From: Engelhardtia mirabilis
Lineage (GTDB): Bacteria; Planctomycetota; UBA1135; GCA-002686595
Assembly: GCA_007751255.1 (NCBI GenBank)
Contig: CP036296.1
Location: 806,001-870,000 of the forward strand
DNA: 64,000 bases
Reading direction: 5' to 3'
This document shows positions 27,301-36,345 of the stretch, in pieces. The position numbers and the translations under genes were made by a program. Within the stretch, counting starts at the first letter, position 1. Every line of letters begins with the position of its first letter. A model generated the notes under the pieces. That model saw only the letters and a program-made list of their open reading frames with translations. It was not told the DNA's origin and did not search any database.

Positions 27301-27627
27301 GCGCGCACCGATCGCGTAGCACTCCGCGCGCTCGCGCGTGGGCAGGTCGGGCCGCTTGACGAAGCTGCCGTTCAGGGTCCAGCGCACGCGCCCGCCGCGC
27401 TGTTGGGCGCGCAGCAGGCCGTCGACGGTCTCGAAGCGCCCGTCGAGCTCGGCGTGGCCGAGGTCGTCGTCGTGCTCGAACAGCACCTGTTCGAGGCAGC
27501 GGCGGAAGGTGCTCTTGCCCGACCCGTTGGGGCCCAGGAGCAGCACCACCGGCGCCGCGATGTCCTCGATCGTCAGGCCGTCGGGCAGGCCGGGGACGTC
27601 GCGGATCGAGAGCTGGCGGACCTTCAC
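24307..27627 (-). CDS. SbcC/YhaN-like SMC-type ATPase with mid-coil membrane hairpin and C-terminal extension
   Basis: A 1106-residue Rad50/SbcC-type ATPase. The Walker A motif GPNGSGKST is at 32-40, long Arg/Glu-rich coiled coils follow, and the second ATPase half has the QLSDGTRMQL signature and Walker B LPIVLDEVF (about 783-791). Two membrane segments (about 370-408, VLVAAGVVALASVAAAALF then WFALLAGMALAVMVA) replace the zinc hook, as in YhaN-type members. An extra region of about 265 residues after VVHIDRA (about 842) is unassigned and helical. It starts with GTG, overlapping the nuclease stop (GTGA). It probably forms a membrane-tethered Mre11-Rad50-like DNA-end processing complex. Confidence 0.85.
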   Translation of the reverse strand: MKVRQLSIRDVPGLPDGLTIEDIAAPVVLLLGPNGSGKSTFRRCLEQVLFEHDDDLGHAELDGRFETVDGLLRAQQRGGRVRWTLNGSFVKRPDLPTRERAECYAIGARALLAAGDTEARFAAEVRRAMAGGFDLLAVREALGEAARRQRFGAHEAQELREAKEQLRRVEEGLRDLADDEDRLSELRDEVEAAERAASELASTRAAIEGARDARERLLPVRREVAEREAQLEDVRTRLTAIDALGPLPPSANLSAARVTLESLRQREDEERRAREAVERTRARLESIVEELGHEPGTPPSIEAFGDLDEVWTERERVRREVEAVEAQLAAIGEPEAIAGDVSVETLAGSIEDLENWLAAAPVDDRPLPQGVLVAAGVVALASVAAAALFSTWFALLAGMALAVMVAEWQRRLSATPARVQRESAIESFRARGLQRPAVWEQHPVRDRVSTLREQRERLRRAEATANERARLSTDRARLSARREELDRELAEWAERVGVRPEAAGLELLEWTRRCVAWRDARLSHAEERGSLAAATTSREAATNGAVAMLAAGDLIAPSYATLVARLEELGLRAADRERWSEKRRDLELELGRRREDLERLEEVAQAAARALGIDPAELEDAALEARFEPRLDALMRSAERRDTLRDSIQDIVTRLEEARRNDVFELALAQRDEARSDLALARDARFDALASDFLLDDVEQEFERESRPAVLDRAADLFARFTHRRYDLLVDNAGGTEPEFAALDVVDGVRRGLEQLSDGTRMQLLLSLRIAFAETGEGAERLPIVLDEVFSMSDPGRIRSMVETIAEIAADDRQVIYLGADPTLEVAWREIAREAGKPQPCVVHIDRAQEVARPVAEAVELAMTPARSVPKPDGKSPREYAAEIGAHLPAAFEDAGRLHLFHLLSDDLEGLAVLLRQGIVSLGQWEQLARSGGAARALGDEQRATRLGARVAVARAAIEAWHIGRGRKIGRAELEASGEVSEVFIDNLESLLVDLDGDPAALIEALEVEGAERDERAKRFKKAKREQLDAWLSERGHIDRRHPLPLDEQDSRAREAAGDDLDPASATDLASHLRDYLERSLPRAAAPPQAEVDLERAEAVESATSD

Positions 27628-28952
27628 GCGTCACCCCCGTCCGCGGTGCCGCGGTTCTGGGCGAGCAGCGATTGCAGCGCCCGCCGCCCGCTGGCGACCA
27701 GGCGTCCGCGCAGGATCTCGTCGTCGTCGGGGCGAGCGAGTTCGTCCGGGAGCTGGCGCCAGGAAGCGTGGCGCGCCAGGTCGTCGGTCAATCGCTCGCG
27801 GGCCCGCGCGATCAGGCGCTGGCCCTCCTCGTCGCCTGATTCGAGCGCCATCAAGCGCCGCGCGAGCAGGCCCGGATAGCTCGAGTCGCCGGCCAGGCGG
27901 CGCAGGTCCACGGGGGCCGTGCTGCGGTCCTCGAAGGAGGTGATGAAGGTCGGGGTGACCTCGGCCGACAGTTCCTGGCCGATCAGCTCGCGGGTGGCCG
28001 CGCGCAGCTCGGTCCCGCGCTCCGTGTCGCCTTCGAGCACGACGCGCAGGGCCAGGGCGTCGACGCGCTCCAGCTCGTCGGCGGCGGCGGCCCGGAAGGC
28101 CGGCACGACCTCGCGCTCGAGCTGGCTGGCCAGGGCGTCGGCCAGGTCCGCGCCGGCGACGTCGGGCAGGCTGGAGACGTCGAGGGTCACCGTCTGGTAG
28201 CGCAGGGGCGCGAGTGGGACGTGCTTGAAGCGCAGGCTGTGCGGCCCCGCGACCTCGAGCAGCCAAGGTCCGTGGGGCCCGGGCTCGCCGGGATCGAGCC
28301 CGGCCACCGAACCGAGGTAGCCGATCGGCGCACCGCCGGCCAGGTCGTGGGGGCGATGCACGTGGCCGAGCACCCAGGCGTCGAGGCCGGCGTCCACCAG
28401 TTCGCCGCGGTTGACCGGCGCGTAGTTGCTGTCGCGCACGTCGAGGTCCGCGTGCAAGAGTCCGATCACGGCCTCGTCGCCCGGCCGCGCGCGTCGCCTG
28501 GGGAAGTCCGCCAGGGGCGAGTTGCGCTCCTCGCGACGTCGAAAGGACCAACCCCAGACGCGCACCGACGTTCCGCCCGCCGAGATCAGCGCCGACTGCC
28601 AGCGCTCCTCGCCCATCCCCAGGAGTTCGACCGCACCGATCCGCGCGGCCAGTCGGGGCAGGGCCTCGACGTCGTGGTTGCCGACCACCGCGATGACGCG
28701 GATCCCCGCGCCCACGAGGCGCGCGACGCCGCGCTCGAGGGCGGCGAAGGCGCGGAAGCGGTCCTCGATGCGTTCGACCACGTCGCCGGCCAGCAGCACG
28801 GCGGCCACCTTCTGCTCGAGAGCCAGGTCGACGGTGCGTTGCCAGGCGACCTCGGGGCCGAGGTCGGCGGGGTCGAGGCTGCTCTGGCGGGGGACGCGCG
28901 TCGGCCGGCGGCCGAGGTGCATGTCGCCGACGAGGACGAGGTTGACAGTCAT
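27624..28952 (-). CDS. sbcD: SbcD/Mre11/YhaO-like metallophosphoesterase exonuclease
   Basis: A 442-residue metallophosphoesterase. The start at 28952 gives the standard N-terminus MTVNLVLVGDMHLGR. The five phosphoesterase motifs are present: GDMHLG (Asp10, His12), LAGDVVE, VVGNHD, LHADLD and LGHVHRP. It is the nuclease partner of the downstream SbcC/YhaN-like ATPase, and the two genes overlap by four bases. Together they should act on DNA ends or hairpins during repair. The symbol sbcD is given by family; it may be closer to yhaO. A dispersed repeat (copy C) lies in its upstream gap. Confidence 0.85.
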   Translation of the reverse strand: MTVNLVLVGDMHLGRRPTRVPRQSSLDPADLGPEVAWQRTVDLALEQKVAAVLLAGDVVERIEDRFRAFAALERGVARLVGAGIRVIAVVGNHDVEALPRLAARIGAVELLGMGEERWQSALISAGGTSVRVWGWSFRRREERNSPLADFPRRRARPGDEAVIGLLHADLDVRDSNYAPVNRGELVDAGLDAWVLGHVHRPHDLAGGAPIGYLGSVAGLDPGEPGPHGPWLLEVAGPHSLRFKHVPLAPLRYQTVTLDVSSLPDVAGADLADALASQLEREVVPAFRAAAADELERVDALALRVVLEGDTERGTELRAATRELIGQELSAEVTPTFITSFEDRSTAPVDLRRLAGDSSYPGLLARRLMALESGDEEGQRLIARARERLTDDLARHASWRQLPDELARPDDDEILRGRLVASGRRALQSLLAQNRGTADGGDA

Positions 28953-29022
28953 GGATCGGGGCCGGGACGGGCGGCAGGACGGGCGGCAGAGGGTAGCAGC
29001 CGGCCGGCGCGAGGTGCGGGTA

Positions 29023-29100
29023 GCCACCGCGGGCCCCCGCCCGCCACGGGGAGGACGGATGGAATGGCACGGGGTTACGCCCTCGGATGGGAAGAATCGC
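29023..29100 (+). repeat. Dispersed intergenic repeat, copy C
   Basis: Full copy: CCACCGCGGGCCCC, then GGGGAGGACGGATGG, then GGGTTACGCC about 59 nt from the start, then a GAATCG tail. It fills most of the 154-bp gap between the Sua5 stop and the SbcD start. Both neighbours are on the minus strand, and the repeat is on the plus strand. Confidence 0.6.
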
Positions 29101-29106
29101 CTGTGG

Positions 29107-30090
29107 TCAGCCGGGCGCCGCGGCGCGTTGCAGTCGGTCGAGGACCGCGGACCAGGCCGGGGAGCGGGGCGGGAGCTCGACGATCAGGGAGCGACAACCG
29201 GCGGCGTCGGCGGCCCACAGGGCGGCGAAGAGGCCGGAGGCGTAGTGGCGCGGGTCGCGACCGAGGACCTGGGACCAGGCGACGGGGAGGTCCGGGCGGG
29301 CGTCGAGCAGCAGCAGGCCCGTGGGCCCGGGGGCGCGCCGGGCGGCGTCGGCCAGATCGACCGACTCGACCAGGCTCAGGCGCGCCGCCGGAGCGTAGTG
29401 GCGGCGATCTTGGCCGGGCGACGAGCGCTGGGCGTCGCCGGCCCCGTCGTAGGGCACGAGCTCCGGCAGGACCGCGCGCAGCTGCTCGAGGTCGACGGTG
29501 CCCGGGCGCAAGAGGCGCGCCGGCTCTCGGCTCACGTCGACCACCGCCGACTCGAGCCCCACGGCGCAGGGGCCCGCGTCGATCACGAGGTCGACCCGCG
29601 CGCCGAGGCTCGAGACCACGTGTTCGGCCCGCGTGGGGGAGACGCCCTGGGAGCGGTTGGCGCTGGGCGCGGCGACCGGGCGCCCCAGGCGGCGCAGGAT
29701 CGCCAGGGTGATCGCGCTGGCCGGGGCGCGCAGGGCCACGGTGGGTCCGCCGGCGGCGACGGCCGCGACGACGCTCGCGCCCCGCGGCACCACCAGGGTC
29801 ACCGGCCCGGGCCAGAAGGCTCGGGCCATGCGGTCGGCGGCCGCCGGCCATGTGCCGGCCACCGCGCGCGCCGCGCCCACGTCGGGCACGTGGACGATCA
29901 GCGGGTTGTGGGACGGGCGACCCTTGGCGGCGAAGATCCGCGCCACGGCGCGCTCGTCGTCGGCGCAGGCGGCCAGGCCGTAGACGGTCTCCGTCGGCAG
30001 GGCCACCAGCCCGCCGCCGGCGAGCACTTCCACCGCGCGCGCGATCGCCTCCGCGCCGTTGCCCTCGCCGACCTCGATCACCTCTGCCAT
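29107..30090 (-). CDS. tsaC: Threonylcarbamoyl-AMP synthase Sua5/YrdC
   Basis: A 327-residue enzyme that makes threonylcarbamoyl-AMP from Thr, bicarbonate and ATP for the t6A37 modification of ANN-decoding tRNAs. The YrdC core has LPTETVYGLA (31-40), AKGRPSHNPL (55-64), the FWPGPVTLV block and the APSANRSQG block. The extra C-terminal domain after RHYAPAARL marks the longer Sua5 type over the short TsaC type. It starts with ATG; upstream is the convergently placed end of the MORN-like lipoprotein gene on the same strand, 29 bp away. The function is secure from motifs. Confidence 0.93.
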   Translation of the reverse strand: MAEVIEVGEGNGAEAIARAVEVLAGGGLVALPTETVYGLAACADDERAVARIFAAKGRPSHNPLIVHVPDVGAARAVAGTWPAAADRMARAFWPGPVTLVVPRGASVVAAVAAGGPTVALRAPASAITLAILRRLGRPVAAPSANRSQGVSPTRAEHVVSSLGARVDLVIDAGPCAVGLESAVVDVSREPARLLRPGTVDLEQLRAVLPELVPYDGAGDAQRSSPGQDRRHYAPAARLSLVESVDLADAARRAPGPTGLLLLDARPDLPVAWSQVLGRDPRHYASGLFAALWAADAAGCRSLIVELPPRSPAWSAVLDRLQRAAAPG

Positions 30091-30119
30091 GGGCGGCGGA
30101 CGTTAGCAAACGGCGCCGG

Positions 30120-30923
30120 TCACGGGCCGGGCAGCGGCGACACGCGTGTGCCGCTGACGTAGATCCCGGAGACGTCCTCGAGCAGGCCGCCGTCGGCGTC
30201 CCAGTAGCGCCATTCCCCGACCGGCAGGCCGCGCTCGAAGTCGCCGGCGAACTGCAGCTGGCCGTCGGGGAAATAGGCCTTGGCCGGGCCCTCGGGCAGG
30301 CCGTTCACGAAGGACGTCGTGGCGCGGACGGTGCCGTCGCCGAAGTAGCTGGTCCAGACGCCGACGGCCTTGTCGTCCTCGTACTGGCCCTCGTCCACGC
30401 CCATGCTCGGGCCGAAGGCCTTGAAGGGGCCGTTGCGGACGCCGTCCTCGAACCAGGTCTCGCCGGTCTGGAGCCCGTCGCGGTCGAAGCTGCGCCACAG
30501 GCCGTGGCGCCGCCCGGCGGCGTACTCCCCGCGGCTGCGCGCTTGGCCGTTCTCGTAGAAGTCGATCCAGGAACCCTCGCGGACGCCGCCTTCGAACGTG
30601 CCCATGGACTCCGGGCGACCATTCGGGTGGCAGCGCAGCCAGGTGCCGGACAGCTCGCCGTCGTCGTAGTTGCGCTCGGCCAAGACCGTGCCGTCGGGGG
30701 CCAGCTCGCGCCACTGGCCGTCCTCGAGGCCGGCGCGGTAGTTGCCTTCGGTGGCCAGGCTCCCGTCGGGGTGGAAGGTGCGCCAGGGTCCGTCCGCGTG
30801 ACCGTCGACGATGCGGCCTTCGCTCCAGACGGTGCCGTCCGGGTAGTGGGTGCGGCGCAGGCCGTCGTCGCAGGCGCACAGGGTCAGGGCCAGCGCCAGG
30901 GCGATCGCAGCGCGGCGCTTCAT
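30120..30923 (-). CDS. MORN-like repeat lipoprotein
   Basis: A 267-residue lipoprotein with signal MKRRAAIALALALTLCAC (lipobox LTLCAC). The rest is about ten tandem repeats of the toxin-antitoxin YwqK/MORN type: HYPDGTVWSEGRIVDGHADG, then FHPDGSLATEGNYRAG, then HPNGRPESMGTFEGG. Each has a Gly-Trp-containing strand pair. Its start codon overlaps the sulfatase stop by four bases (ATGA), so the two lipoproteins are translated together. The repeats usually build an elongated beta sheet. Role unknown; possibly a partner or surface scaffold for the sulfatase-like enzyme. Confidence 0.82.
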   Translation of the reverse strand: MKRRAAIALALALTLCACDDGLRRTHYPDGTVWSEGRIVDGHADGPWRTFHPDGSLATEGNYRAGLEDGQWRELAPDGTVLAERNYDDGELSGTWLRCHPNGRPESMGTFEGGVREGSWIDFYENGQARSRGEYAAGRRHGLWRSFDRDGLQTGETWFEDGVRNGPFKAFGPSMGVDEGQYEDDKAVGVWTSYFGDGTVRATTSFVNGLPEGPAKAYFPDGQLQFAGDFERGLPVGEWRYWDADGGLLEDVSGIYVSGTRVSPLPGP

Positions 30924-32203
30924 TCGGCGTACCCGAGGCGCGAGAGGGCCTCGGCCTCGGCCGCCGAGAGGTCCGACGAGCCGCTGGGGGCCAGGCCGCG
31001 GCCGCGCGCGTGGGCCTCTGCCAGGCGCTGCTCCAACTCTGCGCGCAGCGCTGCCACCAACTCGGGTTCCTCGGCCGCGATGTCCCGCTGTTCCAGGGGA
31101 TCGGTGGCGAGGTCGAACAGGAGCACCTGCTGCTGTTTGCGATCGACGATCAGCTTGTGGGAACCGCGCCGGATCGCGTCGAAGGCGACGCCCAGCCGCA
31201 GCTCCGAGACCAGGGCGCGATCGGGACCAGCGCCGCCCGCGAGGATCGGAACCAGGCTGCGGCCGGGCAGGTCCTTGGGGATCGCCACGCCGCACAGCTC
31301 CAGCAGCGTGGGGAACAGGTCCAGGGTGCTGATCGGCTCGGTCACGCGGCGGGGCGCGTAGCCCGGAACGCGCAGGGTCAAGGGGACGCGCACGACCTCC
31401 TCGTAGAGGGTCTGGCCGTGGCCGTGGCTGCCGTGGTCGCGCCACTCCTCGCCGTGGTCGGCCACGAAGACCACCACGGTCTCGTTCGCCAGGCCCAGCT
31501 CGTCGAGGCAACTCAGCAGCGCGCCGATGTGGTGGTCGGTGAAGGCGATCTCACCGTCGTAGAGGTCGCGATCGGTCTCGGTGCCGAAGGGCTCGCTGAA
31601 GCCCTCGTGGGCCAGGTAGCTGTCGTGGGGGTCGAAGTAGTGGGCCCACAGGAACCACGGCCCGTCGTCGAACCTGTCGGCCGCGACCTTGGCCTCGATG
31701 AACGCGCGGGCCTTGGCGGTGACCTGGTCCGAGGTGATCGCGTTGTGGGAGTCGGCGATGAAGTTGACCAGGTCGTCGTCGAAGTGGGTGAAGCCCTGGT
31801 GCAGGCCGTACTTGACCCCGAGGAAGGTGTGGCTGGCGACGGCGGCGGTGTCGAAGCCGGCCGCGCGCAGGCGCTCGGCGAGGGTGTCGAAACCCAGGGG
31901 CAGGGAGCTCGCGAAGGTGTGGGTGTGGGTCGTCGACGGCAGCTCGCCGGTCATCACCGTGGCGAGGGTCGGCAGGGTCCAGGAGGAGGTCGCGTGGGCC
32001 TGCTCGAAGACCACGGAGGTCTCGGCCAGCCGCGCCAGGTTGGGGCTCGTGGGACGCCCGTACCCGTAGGGCTCCAGGGCGTCGGCGCGCAGGGTGTCGA
32101 CCGAGATCAACAGCAGGTTGGGCACCGGGGGCTCATCGGCCTCACAGCCGGTGAGGCACAGACCCGCGGCGAGGGCGGTGGTCAGGAGGCAGGCGCGCAG
32201 CAT
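30920..32203 (-). CDS. Sulfatase/alkaline-phosphatase superfamily lipoprotein, noncanonical nucleophile motif
   Basis: A 427-residue lipoprotein (lipobox LCLTGC, Cys20) of the arylsulfatase-like fold. Metal-site motifs are present: ISVDTLRAD (33-41), AHYFDPHDSY and FVADHGEEW. The usual formylglycine core C/S-x-P-x-R is replaced by SSWTLPTL (73-80), with Ser or Thr where the modified Cys should be and no following Arg. It may therefore be a phosphoester transferase or a noncanonical sulfatase, not a classic arylsulfatase. It probably acts in the periplasm on envelope or extracellular polymers. Co-translated with the MORN-like lipoprotein downstream. Confidence 0.82.
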   Translation of the reverse strand: MLRACLLTTALAAGLCLTGCEADEPPVPNLLLISVDTLRADALEPYGYGRPTSPNLARLAETSVVFEQAHATSSWTLPTLATVMTGELPSTTHTHTFASSLPLGFDTLAERLRAAGFDTAAVASHTFLGVKYGLHQGFTHFDDDLVNFIADSHNAITSDQVTAKARAFIEAKVAADRFDDGPWFLWAHYFDPHDSYLAHEGFSEPFGTETDRDLYDGEIAFTDHHIGALLSCLDELGLANETVVVFVADHGEEWRDHGSHGHGQTLYEEVVRVPLTLRVPGYAPRRVTEPISTLDLFPTLLELCGVAIPKDLPGRSLVPILAGGAGPDRALVSELRLGVAFDAIRRGSHKLIVDRKQQQVLLFDLATDPLEQRDIAAEEPELVAALRAELEQRLAEAHARGRGLAPSGSSDLSAAEAEALSRLGYAE

Positions 32204-32257
32204 CGCCGAGCATGTTAGCCGGCCCGCCGCGCCGCAGTTCGCCGGGGGAGGACTGGC

Positions 32258-32857
32258 CTACCAGAGCGGCTCGTGTCCGAGCGTCGACAGGGCCGTCTCG
32301 TCCTCGCGCTTGGTGAGGATCAGGTCGGCGTCCTCGCCGCTGCCCCCGGCCTTGCCGTCGGCTCCGAGGCTCTCCACCCGCACGGTCTCGCCCGACACGT
32401 CCGAGCGGTACTGCCAGGGGCGCCCCCAGGGGTCGAGCAGGCGACCGGAGCGGACGTTGCGCGCGGCGGTCAGCATCTCCAACAGAGGTGCTCGCAGAAC
32501 CCCGCCCCAGATGTTCTCGACTCCGATCCCGCTGCGATCCTCGTGGGCCAACGGCAGGGCGTTGAGGTCCTTCGGGAAGCGGCCGCCGTGGTCGGCGGCG
32601 AAGCGGTCCAGATCTCCGGACAGGGCCATCAGAAACTGGTGCCCGTGGTCCGTCGCCCGCTCTCCACTGTTGTGAAGCAGGTAGAAGCCCCTCAGCGAGG
32701 GGATCAGGATCGTGGCGCCGGTCAGTGCCGTGAGCACGATCTTCAGGAGGAGTCTCTTCAAGCTGGCGACCGTCGACGGAGGCTCCCCTCTCTTCGACCG
32801 GTCGGCCGAGGGAGTTGTGCCCTCTTGCGGGACTCGAACAGGTACACGGCCTGGCAA
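32258..32857 (-). CDS. Pseudopilin (GspG-like) domain membrane protein
   Basis: A protein of up to 199 residues with one membrane segment (KIVLTALTGATILIP) and a C-terminal GspG/type II secretion pseudopilin-like end: LLDPWGRPWQYRSD, then ESLGADGKAGGSGEDADL, the usual calcium-loop region. The classical prepilin cleavage site before the hydrophobic helix is not evident. The start is uncertain: GTG at 32857 gives a long basic leader, while TTG at 32761 starts right at the membrane segment. No other secretion genes are nearby. It is probably a stand-alone pseudopilin-like protein. Confidence 0.65.
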   Translation of the reverse strand: MPGRVPVRVPQEGTTPSADRSKRGEPPSTVASLKRLLLKIVLTALTGATILIPSLRGFYLLHNSGERATDHGHQFLMALSGDLDRFAADHGGRFPKDLNALPLAHEDRSGIGVENIWGGVLRAPLLEMLTAARNVRSGRLLDPWGRPWQYRSDVSGETVRVESLGADGKAGGSGEDADLILTKREDETALSTLGHEPLW

Positions 32858-33039
32858 GGTGTCGGCCGACTCGGGTGCAAGCCATCGATCGGGGTCCCCG
32901 CGGGTCCTAGACTCGGGATGGATCCGGAGTTAGTGCACCTCGACCTCTTCCGACGACGGGCGATGATCGATGTCGAAGGGGTTCCGCGCTCCCTGCGGCC
33001 TGCCTCCGCCCCCAACCCCAGCTCCCCGTCCCTCACCTG

Positions 33040-35460
33040 ATGTTCGCGATCCTCGCGACCCTGGCCCTCGCCGCGTTCCTGGCCCCATCGCTCACTCGAT
33101 GGGCTGGGCGGCGCTGTGGCTGGATCCTGGCTCTGGCGCCCGGCGCGGCCCTCGCCTACCTGGTCTCACGCCTGCCCGCGGTGATCGACGGGGAGACCTT
33201 CGACGCCACCGTCTCCTGGGTCCCCGCCCTGGACGTGTCGCTCGACCTGCGGCTCGACGGCCTGTCCATGGTCTTCGGCCTGCTGATCACGGCCATGGGC
33301 GTGGCCACGATGATCTACGCCGCCGCCTACATCGGCGACGACCAGCGGCTCGGGCGCCTGAACGCGACCCTCCTGGCCTTCATGCTGGCCATGCTCGGCG
33401 TGGTCCTGGCGGACGACGTGATCACGCTCTTCGTGGCCTGGGAGCTGACCGGCATCACCTCGTACCTGCTGATCGGCTACGACAACCACAAGTTCCAGGC
33501 GCGCCGCGCGGCCCTGCAGGCGCTCTTGGTCACCGGGCTCGGTGGGCTGGTGTTGCTGGTGGGGCTGACGATGCTGTCCTGGATCGCTGGCACGACGCAG
33601 ATGTCGGCCATGTCGGCGGCGGCGGGCTCGGTCCAGGGCTCGCCCCTGTACGGCGTCGTGCTGGCCATGGTGCTGGTCGGCGCCTTCACCAAGTCGGCCC
33701 AGTTCCCCTTCCACTTCTGGCTTCCGGGCGCGATGGCGGCGCCGACGCCTGTCAGCGCCTTCCTACACTCGGCCACGATGGTCAAGGCCGGGGTCTACCT
33801 GCTGGCGCGGATGCAGCCGGTGCTCGGTGGGACCGAGGCCTGGCACACGACCCTGGGCGTGGTCGGCGCGACCACGATGTTGCTCGGCGCCGTGATGGCC
33901 TTCCCCCAGCGCGATCTCAAGAAGATCCTGGCCTACACCACGGTCAGTGCCCTCGGCATGCTGACGATGCTGATCGGCATCGGCACCTCAGCGGCTCTGG
34001 TCGCTGCCATGGCCTACGTCGTGGTGCACGCGCTCTACAAGGGCCCCCTGTTCCACGTGGCCGGGATCATCGACCACGAGACCGGCACGCGCGAGCTGAG
34101 CTCACTCGGTGGCCTGCGCCGCACCATGCCGATCACGGCCGCGATCGCGGCCATGGCCGCCCTGTCGATGGCCGCGGTGCCGCCCCTCTTGGGGGCCTAC
34201 GCCAAGCAGTTGGTCCACGCGGCCGAGGGCGAGGCGACGGCGGCGGCCGGCTACATCTACTGGACGGCCCTGGCCACGGGCATCGTGACCACCTCGGTGG
34301 CGGTCATGCTGGCCGTGCTGCCCTTCTGGCGAGCGGGGCGCGAGACGCCCAAGCAGCCCCACGAGGCGCCGATCTCGCTGTGGCTGGGGGCCGGTCTACT
34401 CGCGACCTTGGCCCTGCTGCTCGGACCGGTCGCGGGGACGACCTTCCGACCGCTCGTGGACGCCGCCGCGCGGGTCGCGGGGGCCAGCCCGAGCGAGCTG
34501 CACGAGGAGACCTCGCTCGGGCTGGCCAGCACGTCCCACGCGGCCGAGCCCGCTTCTGCCGGTGCCCTCGAGGGCGCTGCCGATCAAGCCCACGCCGACG
34601 CCGACCACGGGGCCGAGCACGGCGAGCACGGCAGCGGGACGCTCTTGAAGCTCGTGACCATTGCCACCGGAGTGCTGCTGGTTTGGCGCCGGGACGCCCT
34701 GCTCGCCGCGGTCGCGCCGGTCGGAGGGCTGGCGCGCTTCGGGCCGGAGGCGGTCTACCGCCTGTCGGTGATCGGGCTCAAGTCCTTCTCCGGCGTCCTC
34801 ACGCGCTTCATCCAGAACGGTTACCTGCGTAGCTACATCTTCGTGGTGCTGCTCGCCACGATCGTGCTGGCCGGCTACCCGCTGTTCTCCGACCGCGCGC
34901 CCCTGCCGCCCTTGGCCGTGCTCGACATCAGGCTCTACGAGGGTCTGATCGTGATGGCCATGTTGATGGCGACCCTGTTCGCGACGGGGACAGACTCGCG
35001 CCTGGCGGCGGTGGTCGCCTTGGGCCTGATCGGGATCGGCGTCGCGATCAACTTCATGATCATGGGCGGGCCCGACCTGGCCATGACGCAGTTGGCCATC
35101 GAGACCCTCTCGGTCTTGCTGTTCGTCTTCATCCTGCACCGCCTCCCGCGCTTCGAGCACTTCACCTCACTGGCGGAACGTCGCCGCGACCTCGTCTTGA
35201 GCTTGATGGTCGGCGCCTTCTTCACCTCGCTGGTCTGGGGCATCGCCACCGAGGGCGGAGAGAGCGCCCTGTCGCCCTACTTCGCCGAGCACAGCCTGAG
35301 CGAGGGCAAGGGGCACAACGTGGTCAACGTGATCCTGGTCGACTTCCGCGGGCTGGACACGATGGGCGAAATCACGGTGCTGGCCGTGGCCGCGCTCGGT
35401 GTCTTCGGTCTGATGCGGCTGAACCTCGACAAGGAGAAGAAGAATGGCAAGGTGGCCTGA
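33040..35460 (+). CDS. mrpA: Mrp Na+/H+ antiporter subunit A (MrpA)
   Basis: An 806-residue polytopic protein, the first of a complete seven-gene Mrp operon. The N-terminal two-thirds is NuoL-like, with the conserved membrane Glu and Lys in [12 protein letters not shown] and [16 protein letters not shown]. The C-terminal part carries the MbhD/MbhE-like region typical of long MrpA ([16 protein letters not shown], then [15 protein letters not shown]). An acidic, His-rich loop (about residues 480-540) separates the halves. The complex exports Na+ in exchange for H+ and supports pH and salt tolerance. The mrpB start lies just after its stop. Confidence 0.93.
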   Translation: MFAILATLALAAFLAPSLTRWAGRRCGWILALAPGAALAYLVSRLPAVIDGETFDATVSWVPALDVSLDLRLDGLSMVFGLLITAMGVATMIYAAAYIGDDQRLGRLNATLLAFMLAMLGVVLADDVITLFVAWELTGITSYLLIGYDNHKFQARRAALQALLVTGLGGLVLLVGLTMLSWIAGTTQMSAMSAAAGSVQGSPLYGVVLAMVLVGAFTKSAQFPFHFWLPGAMAAPTPVSAFLHSATMVKAGVYLLARMQPVLGGTEAWHTTLGVVGATTMLLGAVMAFPQRDLKKILAYTTVSALGMLTMLIGIGTSAALVAAMAYVVVHALYKGPLFHVAGIIDHETGTRELSSLGGLRRTMPITAAIAAMAALSMAAVPPLLGAYAKQLVHAAEGEATAAAGYIYWTALATGIVTTSVAVMLAVLPFWRAGRETPKQPHEAPISLWLGAGLLATLALLLGPVAGTTFRPLVDAAARVAGASPSELHEETSLGLASTSHAAEPASAGALEGAADQAHADADHGAEHGEHGSGTLLKLVTIATGVLLVWRRDALLAAVAPVGGLARFGPEAVYRLSVIGLKSFSGVLTRFIQNGYLRSYIFVVLLATIVLAGYPLFSDRAPLPPLAVLDIRLYEGLIVMAMLMATLFATGTDSRLAAVVALGLIGIGVAINFMIMGGPDLAMTQLAIETLSVLLFVFILHRLPRFEHFTSLAERRRDLVLSLMVGAFFTSLVWGIATEGGESALSPYFAEHSLSEGKGHNVVNVILVDFRGLDTMGEITVLAVAALGVFGLMRLNLDKEKKNGKVA

Positions 35461-35461
35461 G

Positions 35462-35875
35462 ATGGAGTCCGTGATCCTCTCGAGGGCGACCCGGCTGATG
35501 ATGCCGGTGTTGATCGTCTTCTCCGTCTTCCTGCTCTTGCGCGGCCACAACGCGCCCGGCGGAGGCTTCGTGGGCGGATTGATCGCCTCGACCGCCTTCG
35601 CGCTCCTGGCCATCTCCGACAGCGTCGACGTGGCGCGTCAGACCCTGCGCATCGAGCCGCGCCGCGTGATGGGCTTCGGCCTGCTGGTGGCCCTGTCGGC
35701 CGGCCTGATCGGCCTGCTCTCCGGCGGGTCGTTCTTCGAGGGCGTCTGGCCGGGGATCAAGCTGCCGGTGATCGGCAAGCTGGGCACGCCGATGCTGTTC
35801 GACATCGGCGTCTTCTTCGTCGTCGTGGGCTTCACGCTGACGGTCGTCTTCACCCTGCTCACCGAGGAGGACTGA
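35462..35875 (+). CDS. mrpB: Mrp Na+/H+ antiporter subunit B (MrpB)
   Basis: A 137-residue membrane subunit with the diagnostic [18 protein letters not shown] segment near the N-terminus and four predicted helices. The ATG at 35462 matches the usual family N-terminus. An earlier ATG at 35444, inside mrpA and with a good AAGGAGA ribosome site, would add six residues. Either start makes it directly coupled to mrpA. It stabilises the assembled Mrp complex and has no known separate catalytic role. Confidence 0.92.
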   Translation: MESVILSRATRLMMPVLIVFSVFLLLRGHNAPGGGFVGGLIASTAFALLAISDSVDVARQTLRIEPRRVMGFGLLVALSAGLIGLLSGGSFFEGVWPGIKLPVIGKLGTPMLFDIGVFFVVVGFTLTVVFTLLTEED

Positions 35876-35880
35876 GCCTC

Positions 35881-36339
35881 TTGGTCACTTGGTTGGCAAT
35901 GTTGATCGGCGGGCTCTACGCCGCCGGTTTCTATCTGATGCTGCGCCGCAGCCTGATCAAGATCATCCTCGGCCTGGCGATCTTCGCCCACGGCGCGAAC
36001 CTGATGATCTTGGCGGCTGGCAACCCGCGGCGGGTCGACGTGGACGTCAAGATCCCGATCGTGCCCGAGGGCGCCGAGCAGTTGCTCCAGCCCTACGCGG
36101 ACCCCCTGCCCCAGGCCCTGGTGTTGACGGCGATCGTGATCGGCTTCGGCCTGCAGGCCTTCACCCTGGCCCTGGCCAAGTCGGTCTACGACCGCATGGG
36201 CGTCGACGACGTCGACGCCATGCGTGACCCCGACCTGACCGAGCCGCCGACCAGGCGCGACGCCCAGGAACTGGTCTCCCACGAGGAATTGGATTCCGTG
36301 GCGCCTGCGGCGCTGCCCGGCACGGCCGTGGGGAGCTGA
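35881..36339 (+). CDS. mrpC: Mrp Na+/H+ antiporter subunit C (MrpC)
   Basis: A 152-residue NuoK-like subunit with three membrane helices: YAAGFYLMLRRSLIKIILG, then ILGLAIFAHGANLMIL, then the conserved DPLPQALVLTAIVIGFG. It starts with TTG six bases after mrpB ends. The tail of about 40 residues after the last helix is charged and longer than in many homologs. It sits in order with mrpB and mrpD in the operon. Confidence 0.92.
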   Translation: MVTWLAMLIGGLYAAGFYLMLRRSLIKIILGLAIFAHGANLMILAAGNPRRVDVDVKIPIVPEGAEQLLQPYADPLPQALVLTAIVIGFGLQAFTLALAKSVYDRMGVDDVDAMRDPDLTEPPTRRDAQELVSHEELDSVAPAALPGTAVGS

Positions 36340-36345
36340 ATCGCG

